The notes: a model not told the origin generated them from the letters alone. Positions 1 to 7,484 are shown, counted from the first letter of the stretch. The stretch is 11,075 nt of DNA from Lachnospiraceae bacterium (GCA_017959525.1 JAGDAL010000282.1:1-11075), one strand, 5' to 3'. Program-made: numbers and translations.

Positions 1-1050
1 AAAGTGATAGTGGTTTAAAAGGAACAACGGGTCAATGCTACTGTTGCCTTTCTTGGTTCCCTGCTGCCAATCAATCCACCAGAAATCTACCCCGTCATCT
101 TCGTACGGATTCATAACCTGTGAAAAATAGGCATCCCGGAAGTTACGATCGGAAAAATCAAACGGGATGGCTTTCTCCTCGGTGGCATCGATGCCCATGG
201 CATTGGCCACATCCTCATACTGAGCCTCAAAAGCGCGGATACCGTCCGCCGGATGCAGATTCAGGGTGGTTGCCAGTCCACGGTCTTTTAAGTTCTTTAA
301 AAAGCGCTTGTAGTCCGGAAACAGCTTCTCATCCCAGGTATAGCCGGTCCAGCCGGTTCCGTACTTGGAATCCACTTCCGTAATATGCCAATCCATGTCG
401 ATGACCGCAACAGAGAGCGGAATGTTCTCTTTTTCCATGGCATCCAGCATCTCGTTGTAACTATCCTCGGTGTAGCGATAGTAACGGCTCCACCAGTTAC
501 CCAGGGCATAGCGCGGCACCATCGGTACCGGTCCGCACAGGCGGAAGAAATCCTTTAGTCCTGTTGCATAATCCGTTCCGTATCCGAAGAAGTAGAGATC
601 CAAGCCCTCTCCTTCCCGGTCCCGGTATTCTCCGGTCACATCCAGAATGGCAGAAGTACTGTCATCCACCACTGCATAGCCGTATTCTCCAAAGATTCCG
701 CCGTCCATCCAGACGCCACCGTCTGCACCGTCCAAGGTTCTGGCGGTTCCAAAAAGGTTATGATCGGAGTTGGCATAGACCACGGTGTAATGCCATACAT
801 TCCCGTTGGATTTCAAACGAATAGAGAGTCCTTCCGGAGAGAATGGCTCTTCGTCATAGACCAATCGTAAATCCTCGGTCTCCACCACCAGGCGATTGTC
901 TTCTCTTGATGTTGTATAAGGTACGGATGGAAAATTACGGCAAACCACGGCTTGTGTCTGCTCGTCCACGAAGTGTCCGTCTTCCCGATATTCCAAACGG
1001 ATCAGACGGCTGGTTAGAATGGTAATTCGATACTTATGATTTGTTAACAT
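1..1050 (-). CDS. GH31-family glycosidase, N-terminal part (cut by window edge)
   Basis: This is a glycoside hydrolase of family 31 (alpha-glucosidase/alpha-xylosidase type), which cleaves alpha-linked sugars with retention of configuration. The frame is open from ATG 1050-1048 to the window edge, giving 350 codons with no frameshift; the C-terminal part lies outside. A GAGG ribosome site sits at 1056-1059. Residues 1 to about 170 form the N-terminal beta-sandwich. The catalytic (beta/alpha)8 barrel opens near residue 175 with PRYALGNWWSRY (179-190), followed by VIDMDWH (216-222). The DFWWIDWQQG segment (322-331) carries the expected nucleophile Asp327. The WIDWQQG form differs from the WIDMNE form of classic alpha-glucosidases, so this is a distinct GH31 branch and its substrate cannot be read from sequence. 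The acid/base Asp lies beyond the edge. No signal peptide is seen, so it is probably cytoplasmic. It follows the iron operon but is separated from it by a terminator. Confidence 0.9.
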   Translation of the reverse strand, partial: MLTNHKYRITILTSRLIRLEYREDGHFVDEQTQAVVCRNFPSVPYTTSREDNRLVVETEDLRLVYDEEPFSPEGLSIRLKSNGNVWHYTVVYANSDHNLFGTARTLDGADGGVWMDGGIFGEYGYAVVDDSTSAILDVTGEYRDREGEGLDLYFFGYGTDYATGLKDFFRLCGPVPMVPRYALGNWWSRYYRYTEDSYNEMLDAMEKENIPLSVAVIDMDWHITEVDSKYGTGWTGYTWDEKLFPDYKRFLKNLKDRGLATTLNLHPADGIRAFEAQYEDVANAMGIDATEEKAIPFDFSDRNFRDAYFSQVMNPYEDDGVDFWWIDWQQGTKKGNSSIDPLFLLNHYHF

Positions 1051-1097
1051 TTCGACCTCATTTCATAAAAAACACAATGTAATGAGCGTCAAACCTT

Positions 1098-1138
1098 AAA
1101 ACACAAAAAGTCATCCCTATCAGACTGATAGCGATGAC
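1098..1138 (-). terminator. Intrinsic terminator after the iron-uptake operon
   Basis: On the minus strand a hairpin pairs GTCATC with GATGAC (1133-1138 with 1110-1115). After one G-G mismatch, CTATC pairs with GATAG (1127-1131 with 1117-1121), leaving a 5-base loop. A run of five T and then a further T-rich stretch follow (1109 down to 1098). It lies about 45 bases past the ATPase stop codon and is oriented to end the iron-uptake transcript before the GH31 gene. Confidence 0.75.
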
Positions 1139-1152
1139 CTAAACCCGGGGTC

Positions 1153-1181
1153 ATTATATCCCAGAAAAATTTTTTTGACAA
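1153..1181 (-). promoter_or_regulatory. Strong sigma-A-like promoter upstream of the terminator and GH31 gene
   Basis: The minus strand reads TTGTCA (1181-1176), a 17-base spacer, then TATAAT (1158-1153): a 5/6 match at -35 and a perfect -10 at ideal spacing. The predicted start is near 1146, just past the ATPase stop codon. Transcripts would enter the 1110-1138 hairpin within about 10 bases. This is therefore either the GH31 promoter with an attenuator-like leader, the promoter of a very short RNA, or a chance match in an A/T-rich spacer. Confidence 0.5.
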
Positions 1182-1184
1182 GAA

Positions 1185-1988
1185 TTATTTTACCACGCTA
1201 CGTGGAATCACATACGGATCTCCCGTCTCGGGATCTGTCAGAATAGAGCTTTCCATGCCATAGATGGTCCGCATCAAATCCGGCGTAATAATATCCTTGG
1301 GATTGCCCTCTGCAATGAGACTTCCCTGCTTCATGGCGAAGATATGATCCGCATAGCGAATGGACAAATTGATATCGTGTAAAATGGCTACAATCGTAGT
1401 CTTCTTCATGCGATTCAAGGCTGCCAGACAATCCAGAATCTCCACCTGATAGGCGATATCCAGATAGGTAGTCGGCTCATCCAATAGCAGTATATCCGTA
1501 TCCTGTGCCAATACCAGCGCAATCCATACACGCTGTCTCTGTCCGCCGGATAAGGAATCCACCGGCTTATCCGCAAGCTCTGTTACGCCCATGGCATCCA
1601 TGGCCATAGCAATGGCCTCATAGTCTTCCTTCTTCAGCTGACCGAACATGGTCTGATAGGGGAATCTGCCTCTGGCCACCAAATCCGCTACCGTAATTCC
1701 TGCAGGGACCGTCGGAGACTGTGGCAATAATCCGATGTGACGGGCCAACAGCTGGGTCGGCAGTTCATAGATGGATTTACCATCCAAAAGGACAGTACCT
1801 TCCTTGGGCTGTAATAACCGGGCAAAGCTTTTTAACAGAGTGGATTTACCGCATCCGTTAGGACCGAGAATCACACTGAATTTGCCCGCCGGAATCTCCA
1901 TCTGTAAATCTTTCAGAATCAATTGATTTTCATATCCGGTGCTGATATTTTTGGCACCGAATGAATGTTGTATTGCCAACGAACTCAT
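1185..1988 (-). CDS. Ferric-siderophore ABC transporter ATP-binding protein (FecE/FepC/FhuC family)
   Basis: This is the cytoplasmic ATPase of the iron-chelate importer. The 267-residue product is the usual length for the family. All ABC motifs are present: Walker A GPNGCGKST (42-50), Q-loop Gln90, signature LSGGQ (146-150), Walker B ILLLDEP (166-172) and the H-loop His204. The RQRVWIALVLAQDT stretch (151-164) followed by LLLDEPTTYLD is typical of siderophore importers rather than sugar or peptide ones. Its ATG overlaps the stop of the preceding permease gene by four bases (ATGA at 1985-1988), which implies translational coupling. An AGGGAG ribosome site lies 10 bases upstream, inside that permease gene. 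It is the last gene of the operon. The function of the class is secure; the siderophore is not known. Confidence 0.95.
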   Translation of the reverse strand: MSSLAIQHSFGAKNISTGYENQLILKDLQMEIPAGKFSVILGPNGCGKSTLLKSFARLLQPKEGTVLLDGKSIYELPTQLLARHIGLLPQSPTVPAGITVADLVARGRFPYQTMFGQLKKEDYEAIAMAMDAMGVTELADKPVDSLSGGQRQRVWIALVLAQDTDILLLDEPTTYLDIAYQVEILDCLAALNRMKKTTIVAILHDINLSIRYADHIFAMKQGSLIAEGNPKDIITPDLMRTIYGMESSILTDPETGDPYVIPRSVVK

Positions 1989-3025
1989 CCGAGTTTTTCT
2001 CCCTTCTTGTTCAGATTCAACAGAAGCAACAGTAGATACGGCGCTCCCAATAATCCGGTAATCACACCCACCGGATAGCCGGTGGAGAAAACATTCTTAC
2101 TTACCAGTTCTGCCGCATAGACTAAGATCACACCAACCAATCCGGAGAGGACCATGGTTTTGCGGCTGCCCGGCGCAATCCGTCCTGCAATGGGACCGGA
2201 TAGAAATGCTACCGACGCAATAGGACCGGTGGCTGCAGTCGCCGTTGCACTTAGAATCAGCGCTGCCACCAAACAACAAATGCGGGTTGCCTGAATCGGT
2301 ACTCCAAGGGCGGTTGCATACTCATCGCCCAACTGCATCATCCGAAGATAACGGTTACAGTAGAATAACAGTCCGGACATAATCACCGTGACGATCAGCG
2401 TCACCGGCACATCCGACATCTGCACAGAATTTAAGCTTCCGCGCAGCCAGCGCAACGCCGTCCCCACGTCGTATTCCGAACCTTTTAACAGCATCCAGGA
2501 AATCAGGGCATTTAGCATTGCCTGGAATCCGATGCCGATTAAAATCATACGACTGCCAAAGGCTTTCCCGCCTCCGGACAAAAGCAAAATCAGTCCCGTC
2601 ACTGCAAGACCTGCCACCACCGCAAATCCGGATGCCAGCGGTCCGCTGATCCCAAGAATTAAAATGCAAAACACGGCTGCAGCAGAGGAACCTGCCGTAA
2701 CTCCGATAATATCCGGAGATGCCAAGGGATTGCGAAGTAAGCTCTGGAAGGTATATCCGGAGACACCGAAGGCAAATCCTGCCAGGCCGCCCACCAGAAG
2801 CTTGGGCAGACGTAAGGAACCGATGGTATAAGCTCCGCTTCCGCCCTCTTTTCCAAGCAGATAAGCGAAGACTTCTGCCAGGGAATAATTGGTATTCCCA
2901 AGCATAAGCATACCGCATCCCAGCAGTATGGCCACCACCAGCAAAAGGGCCACACAAACCGTCGCCCGATGGTTTTGTCTGGCCAAGATTCGTTTTAAGT
3001 TTTCCTGTGCAAGCTGATTCATCAT
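1985..3025 (-). CDS. FecCD-family iron-siderophore permease, second subunit
   Basis: This is a membrane subunit of the iron-chelate importer, with about nine or ten hydrophobic segments. The family landmarks are a LRLPK segment, then GVSGYTFQ and RNPLASPDIIGV near residues 95-110, and GPIASVAFLSGPIAGRI near residue 275; the last corresponds to the loop that contacts the ATPase. I chose the ATG at 3025, which overlaps the upstream stop as ATGA and gives 346 residues. The frame is open back to another ATG at 3058, but that would overlap the previous gene by 37 bases and has no clear ribosome site. An ATG at 3022 is also possible. It pairs with the first permease to form the heterodimeric channel and is followed by the ATPase in a 4-base overlap. 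Confidence 0.93.
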   Translation of the reverse strand: MMNQLAQENLKRILARQNHRATVCVALLLVVAILLGCGMLMLGNTNYSLAEVFAYLLGKEGGSGAYTIGSLRLPKLLVGGLAGFAFGVSGYTFQSLLRNPLASPDIIGVTAGSSAAAVFCILILGISGPLASGFAVVAGLAVTGLILLLSGGGKAFGSRMILIGIGFQAMLNALISWMLLKGSEYDVGTALRWLRGSLNSVQMSDVPVTLIVTVIMSGLLFYCNRYLRMMQLGDEYATALGVPIQATRICCLVAALILSATATAATGPIASVAFLSGPIAGRIAPGSRKTMVLSGLVGVILVYAAELVSKNVFSTGYPVGVITGLLGAPYLLLLLLNLNKKGEKLG

Positions 3026-4035
3026 ATATTCTTTACTTTTGATTTCCAAACAATCCATACAAACACCGGCGCACCTAAGATGGCCGTGATAATTCCAACT
3101 TCCAGTTCGCCCGGACGCCCAAGGACGCGTCCTGCCACATCAGATAGGGTCAGTAACGCACTGCCTCCCAAGGCTGCCATGGGAAGCAATATCCGAAGAT
3201 CACAGGTGAATAACTGGCGTATTAGATGCGGCATCATGAGTCCAACGAAGCCGATGGGACCCGCCAAGGCTGTCACAGATGCGCACAGCAACACACCGGC
3301 AAATGCCGCTACCAGTCGAATCAGACCGACGCGAACGCCAAGGGCTACTGCCATCTCATCTCCTAAGGACAATGCATTCAATGAGGATGCACAGCAAAGG
3401 GAGAACACCAAACCAACAGCGAAGAATGGCAACAACAGACGCACATCTTCCCAGGTTCCGCCGCCGATACTTCCCACCTGCCAGAATCGAAATTCTTTCA
3501 TGACATGGGAGTCCGGAAGCATAATGGTATTTACCAAGGCTCCAAGAGCGGTAGATACTGCCGCTCCCGCCAGGGCCAGTTTCAGGGAATTTGCTCCACC
3601 ATAGCCCACGGATGCAATTCCGTAGACGAATACTGCGGTCAGCATAGCGCCTACAAAAGCCAAGCCAATAAGGCCCATACCGGATGAGATTCCAAGGTAG
3701 GCAATTCCAATCACCACAAACAAGGATGCGCCGGTATTCACGCCTAAGATACTCGGATCCGCAATGGGATTGGAGGTAATGGACTGCATCAGAGCTCCGG
3801 AGATTCCAAGGGATGCTCCGGCAAGAAGTCCAAACACCGTACGGGGAATGCGGGCCGCAATCACCGCTGCCAAAAAGGGATCCACTTCATTTCCTGTGAT
3901 ATAAGCAACAATCTGGGATAACGGGATTTGTTTGCTGCCGTAGGCTACGGACAACGCCGCGCCTACCAGCAACAGAATCAGTTCGATTCCAAATCCCCAT
4001 ATGAAATTATAGGTATGTGATGTTTCTTTTTTCAT
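3022..4035 (-). CDS. FecCD-family iron-siderophore permease, first subunit
   Basis: This is the first membrane subunit of the importer, 337 residues, with about nine or ten hydrophobic helices. The family signature is clear: ARIPR (61-65), GISGALMQ (77-84), NPIADPSILGV (89-99) and, late in the protein, GFVGLMMPHLIRQL, the cytoplasmic coupling segment. The start lies three bases after the stop of the lipoprotein gene. A weak GGA ribosome site lies within the end of that gene, so translation is probably coupled. It resembles the second permease as expected for paralogous halves of one channel. There are no disrupted motifs. Confidence 0.94.
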   Translation of the reverse strand: MKKETSHTYNFIWGFGIELILLLVGAALSVAYGSKQIPLSQIVAYITGNEVDPFLAAVIAARIPRTVFGLLAGASLGISGALMQSITSNPIADPSILGVNTGASLFVVIGIAYLGISSGMGLIGLAFVGAMLTAVFVYGIASVGYGGANSLKLALAGAAVSTALGALVNTIMLPDSHVMKEFRFWQVGSIGGGTWEDVRLLLPFFAVGLVFSLCCASSLNALSLGDEMAVALGVRVGLIRLVAAFAGVLLCASVTALAGPIGFVGLMMPHLIRQLFTCDLRILLPMAALGGSALLTLSDVAGRVLGRPGELEVGIITAILGAPVFVWIVWKSKVKNI

Positions 4036-4038
4036 GAA

Positions 4039-5085
4039 TTATTCCAAGTGACTTGCTGCATCGGACAATGCCTGCAAATAATCCTCCAAGCAATACGGAA
4101 TAGACAATACGGTTGGGGTACTTGCTGCTGCCAACACATCGTTGGAATCCAACAGGACGAAAGCGCCCTTCTGTACGGCAGGAATCTTAGCGAATCTTCC
4201 GTCTGCCTGCATGGCTTCCACAAGTGCCTCATCCCCATAAGTGATGATGATATCAATGTCATCCAACAGATCTGCATTCTCAGCACTTACCGTAATGGCA
4301 AACTCGGTTGGATCCTCGATTAGATTGGTAATACTCTCCGGAGTAACCAGGCCCAAGTCACCTAAGAAGGCCGCTCTTGGATCGTTGTTAGTATACACAT
4401 AGAAGCTTCCCAAATCATCTGCGCTCAACCAGCAGAATGCGGCACGCTTGCCCTCTAAGTTCGGGTAATTTGCCAGCTTCTCTGCAATCAGGCTTTCGGT
4501 CTGTGCAACCAGCTCCTTACCTTCTTTTTCTAAGCCAAGAGCCTTGGCATCATTGACAGTTTCTTCCTGCCAGGTGGTTGCCCATGCGATATTCGGATAA
4601 GCCACAACCGGTGCAATCTCGCTCAAGCGATCATACTCTTCCTGGCTCAATCCGGAATATGCAGCCAAGATGACATCCGGATTACAATCCGCAATGGCTT
4701 CATAATCCCAGCCGTCGGTATCGGTAAACACATTTGGCTCTACACCAAGCTTCTCAAAAGCCTCTGCGGTCCACTGTAACAAACCGTTCTCATCTCTTGG
4801 CCCGAAGTTCGCCTCGGAGATTCCAACCGGAACCACACCAAGAGCCAACGGTACATCCGGGTTGCCCCAGGCAATAGCTACTACGTTTTCCGGCTTCTTC
4901 TCAATTACGGTTTCTCCCAGTCCATGGGTAATGGTCATTGGGAACCCTTCTGCTACTGCTTCGCTTTCTGCAGCAGTGCTTGTATTTTCTGTCGCAACAG
5001 CGGTCTTCTCAGTTGTGCCACAAGCTACTACGCTCAGTGCCAGAGCTGTTGCGGTAACAATCGATAATAATTTCTTTTGCATCAT
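4039..5085 (-). CDS. Iron-siderophore substrate-binding lipoprotein (FhuD/FepB type)
   Basis: This extracellular, membrane-anchored receptor captures ferric siderophore and delivers it to the two permeases. The 348-residue protein has a lipoprotein signal: MMQKK, a hydrophobic stretch, then lipobox SVVAC with the acylated Cys22. A Thr/Ser/Glu-rich linker follows to about residue 45. The mature domain begins near ITHGLGETVIEKKPENVVAIAWGN, the typical opening of the periplasmic-binding-protein type 2 fold used for iron chelates. ALGVVPVGIS and the NPDVILAAYSGLS segment are typical of the FhuD branch. A GAGGAG ribosome site is 4 bases from the first ATG and 7 from the second (5082), so translation may begin at the second. 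It is the first gene of the operon. Chelate type (hydroxamate, catecholate or other) cannot be told. Confidence 0.93.
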   Translation of the reverse strand: MMQKKLLSIVTATALALSVVACGTTEKTAVATENTSTAAESEAVAEGFPMTITHGLGETVIEKKPENVVAIAWGNPDVPLALGVVPVGISEANFGPRDENGLLQWTAEAFEKLGVEPNVFTDTDGWDYEAIADCNPDVILAAYSGLSQEEYDRLSEIAPVVAYPNIAWATTWQEETVNDAKALGLEKEGKELVAQTESLIAEKLANYPNLEGKRAAFCWLSADDLGSFYVYTNNDPRAAFLGDLGLVTPESITNLIEDPTEFAITVSAENADLLDDIDIIITYGDEALVEAMQADGRFAKIPAVQKGAFVLLDSNDVLAAASTPTVLSIPYCLEDYLQALSDAASHLE

Positions 5086-5110
5086 TTTTCTCCTCGTATT
5101 CCATCTAAAT

Positions 5111-5122
5111 TCATTGCAATGA
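5111..5122. promoter_or_regulatory. Perfect 12-base palindrome in the leader of the iron operon
   Basis: TCATTGCAATGA is a perfect inverted repeat between the predicted transcription start and the ribosome site of the lipoprotein gene. Its position suits a repressor operator. It does not match the full Fur box, so the regulator is unassigned. Confidence 0.35.
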
Positions 5123-5131
5123 TGTTGTCAT

Positions 5132-5147
5132 GTTAGGAATCGCTAAC
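5132..5147. promoter_or_regulatory. GTTAG-N6-CTAAC inverted repeat at the predicted start of the iron operon
   Basis: GTTAG (5132-5136) and CTAAC (5143-5147) form an inverted repeat with a 6-base centre. It begins right beside the predicted +1 (about 5148), a good place for a repressor. The half-sites resemble those of DtxR/IdeR boxes, but the centre is wider than the one-base centre of that consensus. An iron-responsive operator is an inference. Confidence 0.35.
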
Positions 5148-5154
5148 GAATCGT

Positions 5155-5183
5155 ATCTTCTCACAAAAATAAACCGCTGTCAA
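5155..5183 (-). promoter_or_regulatory. Likely promoter of the iron-siderophore operon
   Basis: The minus strand has a consensus TTGACA (5183-5178), a 17-base spacer ending in TGa, and a weak -10 GAAGAT (5160-5155). The TGn element may compensate for the poor -10. The predicted start is near 5148, leaving a leader of about 60 bases. It lies between the ktrA terminator and the lipoprotein gene. Confidence 0.45.
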
Positions 5184-5239
5184 TTAAATATTGTACAATT
5201 TATGTATTTTCGTCTACATGTGTCCATTTCTTTTCCACT

Positions 5240-5268
5240 AAAAAAGAGCTCACCCGAAGGTGAACTCT
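5240..5268 (-). terminator. Intrinsic terminator of the ktrBA operon
   Basis: Read on the minus strand, AGAGTTCACC and GGTGAGCTCT form a 10-bp stem with one G-T wobble and a UUCG tetraloop (bases 5255-5258). Six T follow (5245-5240). It begins about 10 bases after the ktrA stop and isolates the potassium operon from the iron operon. Confidence 0.92.
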
Positions 5269-5277
5269 TCCGTCTTT

Positions 5278-5928
5278 CTATTTGTTGATGCGATTTAAAT
5301 CCTTCCGTTCCAGCACGATCAGAAGCTCGTCTTCCTCTAACAACGGCTCTGCCGGATCGATGATTTCCCAATGTTTGCTTGCTGCATTTTTTACTGCAAT
5401 CACATTGGCGTGATAATTCTTACGGACATTCAACTCAATCATGTTCTTGCCGACCCACTTCGGCAGCGGACGCATCTCTACCATGCACAGATTCTCATCC
5501 ACCTGGAAGTAATCTAAGAAGGTGTTGGATGCAAGAATACGCGCAGACTGCTCTCCGCCGTACTCCTCCGGAACGATGACTTTGTTGGCTCCGATTTTTT
5601 TCAAAATGTTGGACATACGATCGGAGGAACTCTTCGCTACGATAAGCGGCACCTTCAACTCCTTGGCAACTGCGACGGAGAGAATGCTGGCGGACAAGTT
5701 ACCACCCATGGCCACTGCCACGATGTCCATATTTTTAAGGCCAAGTAACTCTACTTCATCCTCGTTGGTTAAGTCTGCGCAAACCGCAGCGGTGCAAAAG
5801 CCTTCCATCTCCTTTAACTTATCCGGATTCTGGTCCACCACCAGTACGTCCGCGCCCATGTTGTACATGCTCTTTGCCAAGCTAATTCCATATTTTCCAA
5901 GTCCTAAGACTGCAATTGTTTTTTTCAT
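5278..5928 (-). CDS. ktrA: Potassium uptake regulatory subunit, TrkA/KtrA family
   Basis: This cytoplasmic gating subunit forms a ring under the KtrB channel and opens it in response to nucleotide (ATP/ADP, NAD(H)). The 216 residues match single-repeat KtrA rather than the doubled TrkA of enterobacteria. The RCK_N Rossmann domain has GLGKYG (9-14) and the acidic Asp32 at the end of strand 2 (VVDQN), which binds the nucleotide ribose. An RCK_C domain spans about 135-216; in relatives this domain can bind c-di-AMP, which is not demonstrable here. An AGGAGG ribosome site lies 5 bases before the ATG. It starts nine bases after the ktrB stop, so the two form one operon. A strong terminator follows. 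Confidence 0.93.
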   Translation of the reverse strand: MKKTIAVLGLGKYGISLAKSMYNMGADVLVVDQNPDKLKEMEGFCTAAVCADLTNEDEVELLGLKNMDIVAVAMGGNLSASILSVAVAKELKVPLIVAKSSSDRMSNILKKIGANKVIVPEEYGGEQSARILASNTFLDYFQVDENLCMVEMRPLPKWVGKNMIELNVRKNYHANVIAVKNAASKHWEIIDPAEPLLEEDELLIVLERKDLNRINK

Positions 5929-5937
5929 GTTATCCTC

Positions 5938-7302
5938 CTATCCTACGAAGAAATTGCCTTCCGTATATCTGCATTTGGCCTTGTGATTCTTGCGGCCGGC
6001 GAAGAAAATCGCCAGGGAAATCGGTCCGATGCGGCCCAAATACATGGCAACAATAATGATGATCCGACCCACGGTATTCAAGCTGGATGTCAGACCTCTG
6101 GAAAGCCCTACCGTTGCGGATGCACTGATGACTTCGTAGAGTCCGTCCTGCAGGTTAATCGGGTTGGTCAGGATGAGCAGCAGCGTCAATACAATAATGG
6201 TAAAAGCTGCCACCGACACGATTACTGTAGCCTTGCGCATGCTCTCCTCCGTAGCTCTGTGGTGGAACAATACCGTCTGGTCATCCTCCCGAATGTAGGA
6301 AATCACATTCATAAGAGCCAGGAAAATGGTAACCGTCTTCACACCTCCGGCGGTTCCGATTGGCGAACCTCCGATAAACATCAAGAAGTAGGACATGACA
6401 CAGGAAAAATCCGTCATGTTCTGCTGCGGGAAGGAACAAAATCCCGCCGTTCGAAGAGTAATAGATTCGAAAAAACTGTTTATGATTTTATCAAACAGAT
6501 TCAGCTCTCCGATGGTGCCCGCATTGTTGTATTCCGCGAAGAAAAAGAACACGGCTCCGGATACAATCAAAGCTCCCGTTACGGACAATACCAGTTTCGT
6601 ATGCTCATTGAATCTTTTTACAATCTGCACCGGGTTAAAACGGCTGCGAATACCGGATTTGATATTCTCGGACATATCAAACCACACCACATAACCAAGA
6701 CCACCTAAGACAATCAACATCATGGTGGTAATCATCACCAGCGGATTGGACTTATAATCCATCAGGCTCCTGGTACCAATGATATCGATGCCCGCATTAC
6801 AAAAGGCGGAAATGGAATGGAACACGGAATACCAGATGCCTCTTCCAATGCCATACTCCGGAATGAAAGTAATGGCATAGAGCGCGGCACCCACCGCCTC
6901 TACCTTGAATACATCCTTGGCGATACGAATCAATAATTTTAGAATTCCAACATCCGTATTCAGATTCAGGGAATCCTGCAACATTTTCCGGTCCCCGAGA
7001 GAGAACTTCTTCTGGGTAATTAACATAATCATGGAGATGACGGTGATGATACCAAGTCCTCCAATCTGAATCAGGCCCAGGATAATCACCTGTCCAAAGG
7101 CGCTAAAATAGCTGAAGGTGTCCACAACCACAAGTCCCGTTACACAGGTTGACGTGGTGGCGGTAAACAGTGCCACCAAAGGACTCGTCCAGGTTCCGGA
7201 CGCCGAGGAAATCGGCAACATCAGAATCAATCCACCGAGCACAATGGCCACCAGGAAACTGAGTGGAATCAATTGCACGGATGATATTTTTTTACGGTTC
7301 AT
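5938..7302 (-). CDS. ktrB: Potassium-translocating subunit, KtrB/TrkH family
   Basis: This membrane channel-like subunit moves K+, usually with Na+ dependence. It has four pore-loop repeats, each with the selectivity-filter glycine. Numbered from the ATG at 7314 these are TCVTGL (Gly60), FCNAGI (Gly175), LRTAGF (Gly291) and ATVGLS (Gly403). The GGSPIGTAGGVKT segment (315-327) is the intramembrane gating loop of KtrB. The frame opens with two ATGs at 7314 and 7302. Only the second has a ribosome site (GGAG six bases upstream, lying within the first codons), so I chose 7302, giving 454 residues. It precedes ktrA. Four intact glycines and the small partner indicate a Ktr rather than a Trk system. 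Confidence 0.94.
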   Translation of the reverse strand: MNRKKISSVQLIPLSFLVAIVLGGLILMLPISSASGTWTSPLVALFTATTSTCVTGLVVVDTFSYFSAFGQVIILGLIQIGGLGIITVISMIMLITQKKFSLGDRKMLQDSLNLNTDVGILKLLIRIAKDVFKVEAVGAALYAITFIPEYGIGRGIWYSVFHSISAFCNAGIDIIGTRSLMDYKSNPLVMITTMMLIVLGGLGYVVWFDMSENIKSGIRSRFNPVQIVKRFNEHTKLVLSVTGALIVSGAVFFFFAEYNNAGTIGELNLFDKIINSFFESITLRTAGFCSFPQQNMTDFSCVMSYFLMFIGGSPIGTAGGVKTVTIFLALMNVISYIREDDQTVLFHHRATEESMRKATVIVSVAAFTIIVLTLLLILTNPINLQDGLYEVISASATVGLSRGLTSSLNTVGRIIIIVAMYLGRIGPISLAIFFAGRKNHKAKCRYTEGNFFVG

Positions 7303-7313
7303 ACGATTCTCCA

Positions 7314-7346
7314 TAGAGAGATAATTTTCTACAAACAGGCTCTCTA
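7314..7346 (-). other. Leader hairpin next to the ktrB ribosome site
   Basis: TAGAGAG and CTCTCTA (7346-7340 and 7320-7314 on the minus strand) form a 7-bp perfect stem with a 19-base loop. The 3' arm ends directly beside the GGAG ribosome site. No T run follows, so it is not a terminator. It may stabilise the messenger or limit ribosome access. The leader is too short for a c-di-AMP riboswitch. Confidence 0.4.
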
Positions 7347-7355
7347 CGGTGGTTA

Positions 7356-7384
7356 ATTATATTGCTGTCACATCAAAAGAACAA
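7356..7384 (-). promoter_or_regulatory. Likely promoter of ktrBA
   Basis: A perfect -10 TATAAT (7361-7356) lies 17 bases from a partial -35 TTGTTC (7384-7379) on the minus strand. The predicted start is near 7349, giving a leader of about 45 bases that begins with the hairpin. The promoter diverges from that of the racemase gene. Confidence 0.55.
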
Positions 7385-7419
7385 TACAAAAATGTTATTT
7401 TTGCAAAGCAAGAAACGTT

Positions 7420-7446
7420 TTGTCTCCCGGGAAAAAGTGGTAGAAT
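7420..7446 (+). promoter_or_regulatory. Likely extended -10 promoter of the racemase gene
   Basis: TGgTAGAAT (7438-7446) is an extended -10 with a 5/6 hexamer. A partial -35 TTGTCT (7420-7425) sits at a short 15-base spacing, as extended -10 promoters tolerate. An 8-base palindrome TCCCGGGA (7425-7432) lies in the spacer. The start would be near 7453, leaving a leader of about 30 bases. Confidence 0.5.
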
Positions 7447-7484
7447 AAGGGCGTTAGATTATTACAAGAAAGAAGTGTGTTTTC

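Noticed and set aside
1..1025. Several short open frames on both strands in the first kilobase
   Set aside because: They are out-of-frame readings of the GH31 gene, whose continuous minus-strand frame explains the whole region.
1065..1092. A second possible GH31 promoter, TTGACG-N16-TTTTAT on the minus strand
   Set aside because: The predicted start would fall on the ribosome site itself, leaving almost no leader, and the -10 is poor.
2388..2831. Long plus-strand open frames across the permease genes, and similar long frames antisense to ktrB and the lipoprotein gene
   Set aside because: They lie opposite clearly conserved membrane-protein and lipoprotein genes, lack ribosome sites and show no recognisable domain; they are codon-bias shadows.
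5086..5239. A Fur box upstream of the iron operon
   Set aside because: No stretch matches the 19-base or 7-1-7 Fur consensus well; only the two unrelated palindromes are present.
7425..7432. TCCCGGGA palindrome in the racemase promoter spacer, as an operator
   Set aside because: Eight symmetrical bases are easily found by chance and there is no second copy nearby.
7315..7484. A c-di-AMP (ydaO-type) riboswitch ahead of ktrB
   Set aside because: The leader is only about 45 bases, far too short for that riboswitch, and no matching conserved motifs are visible.
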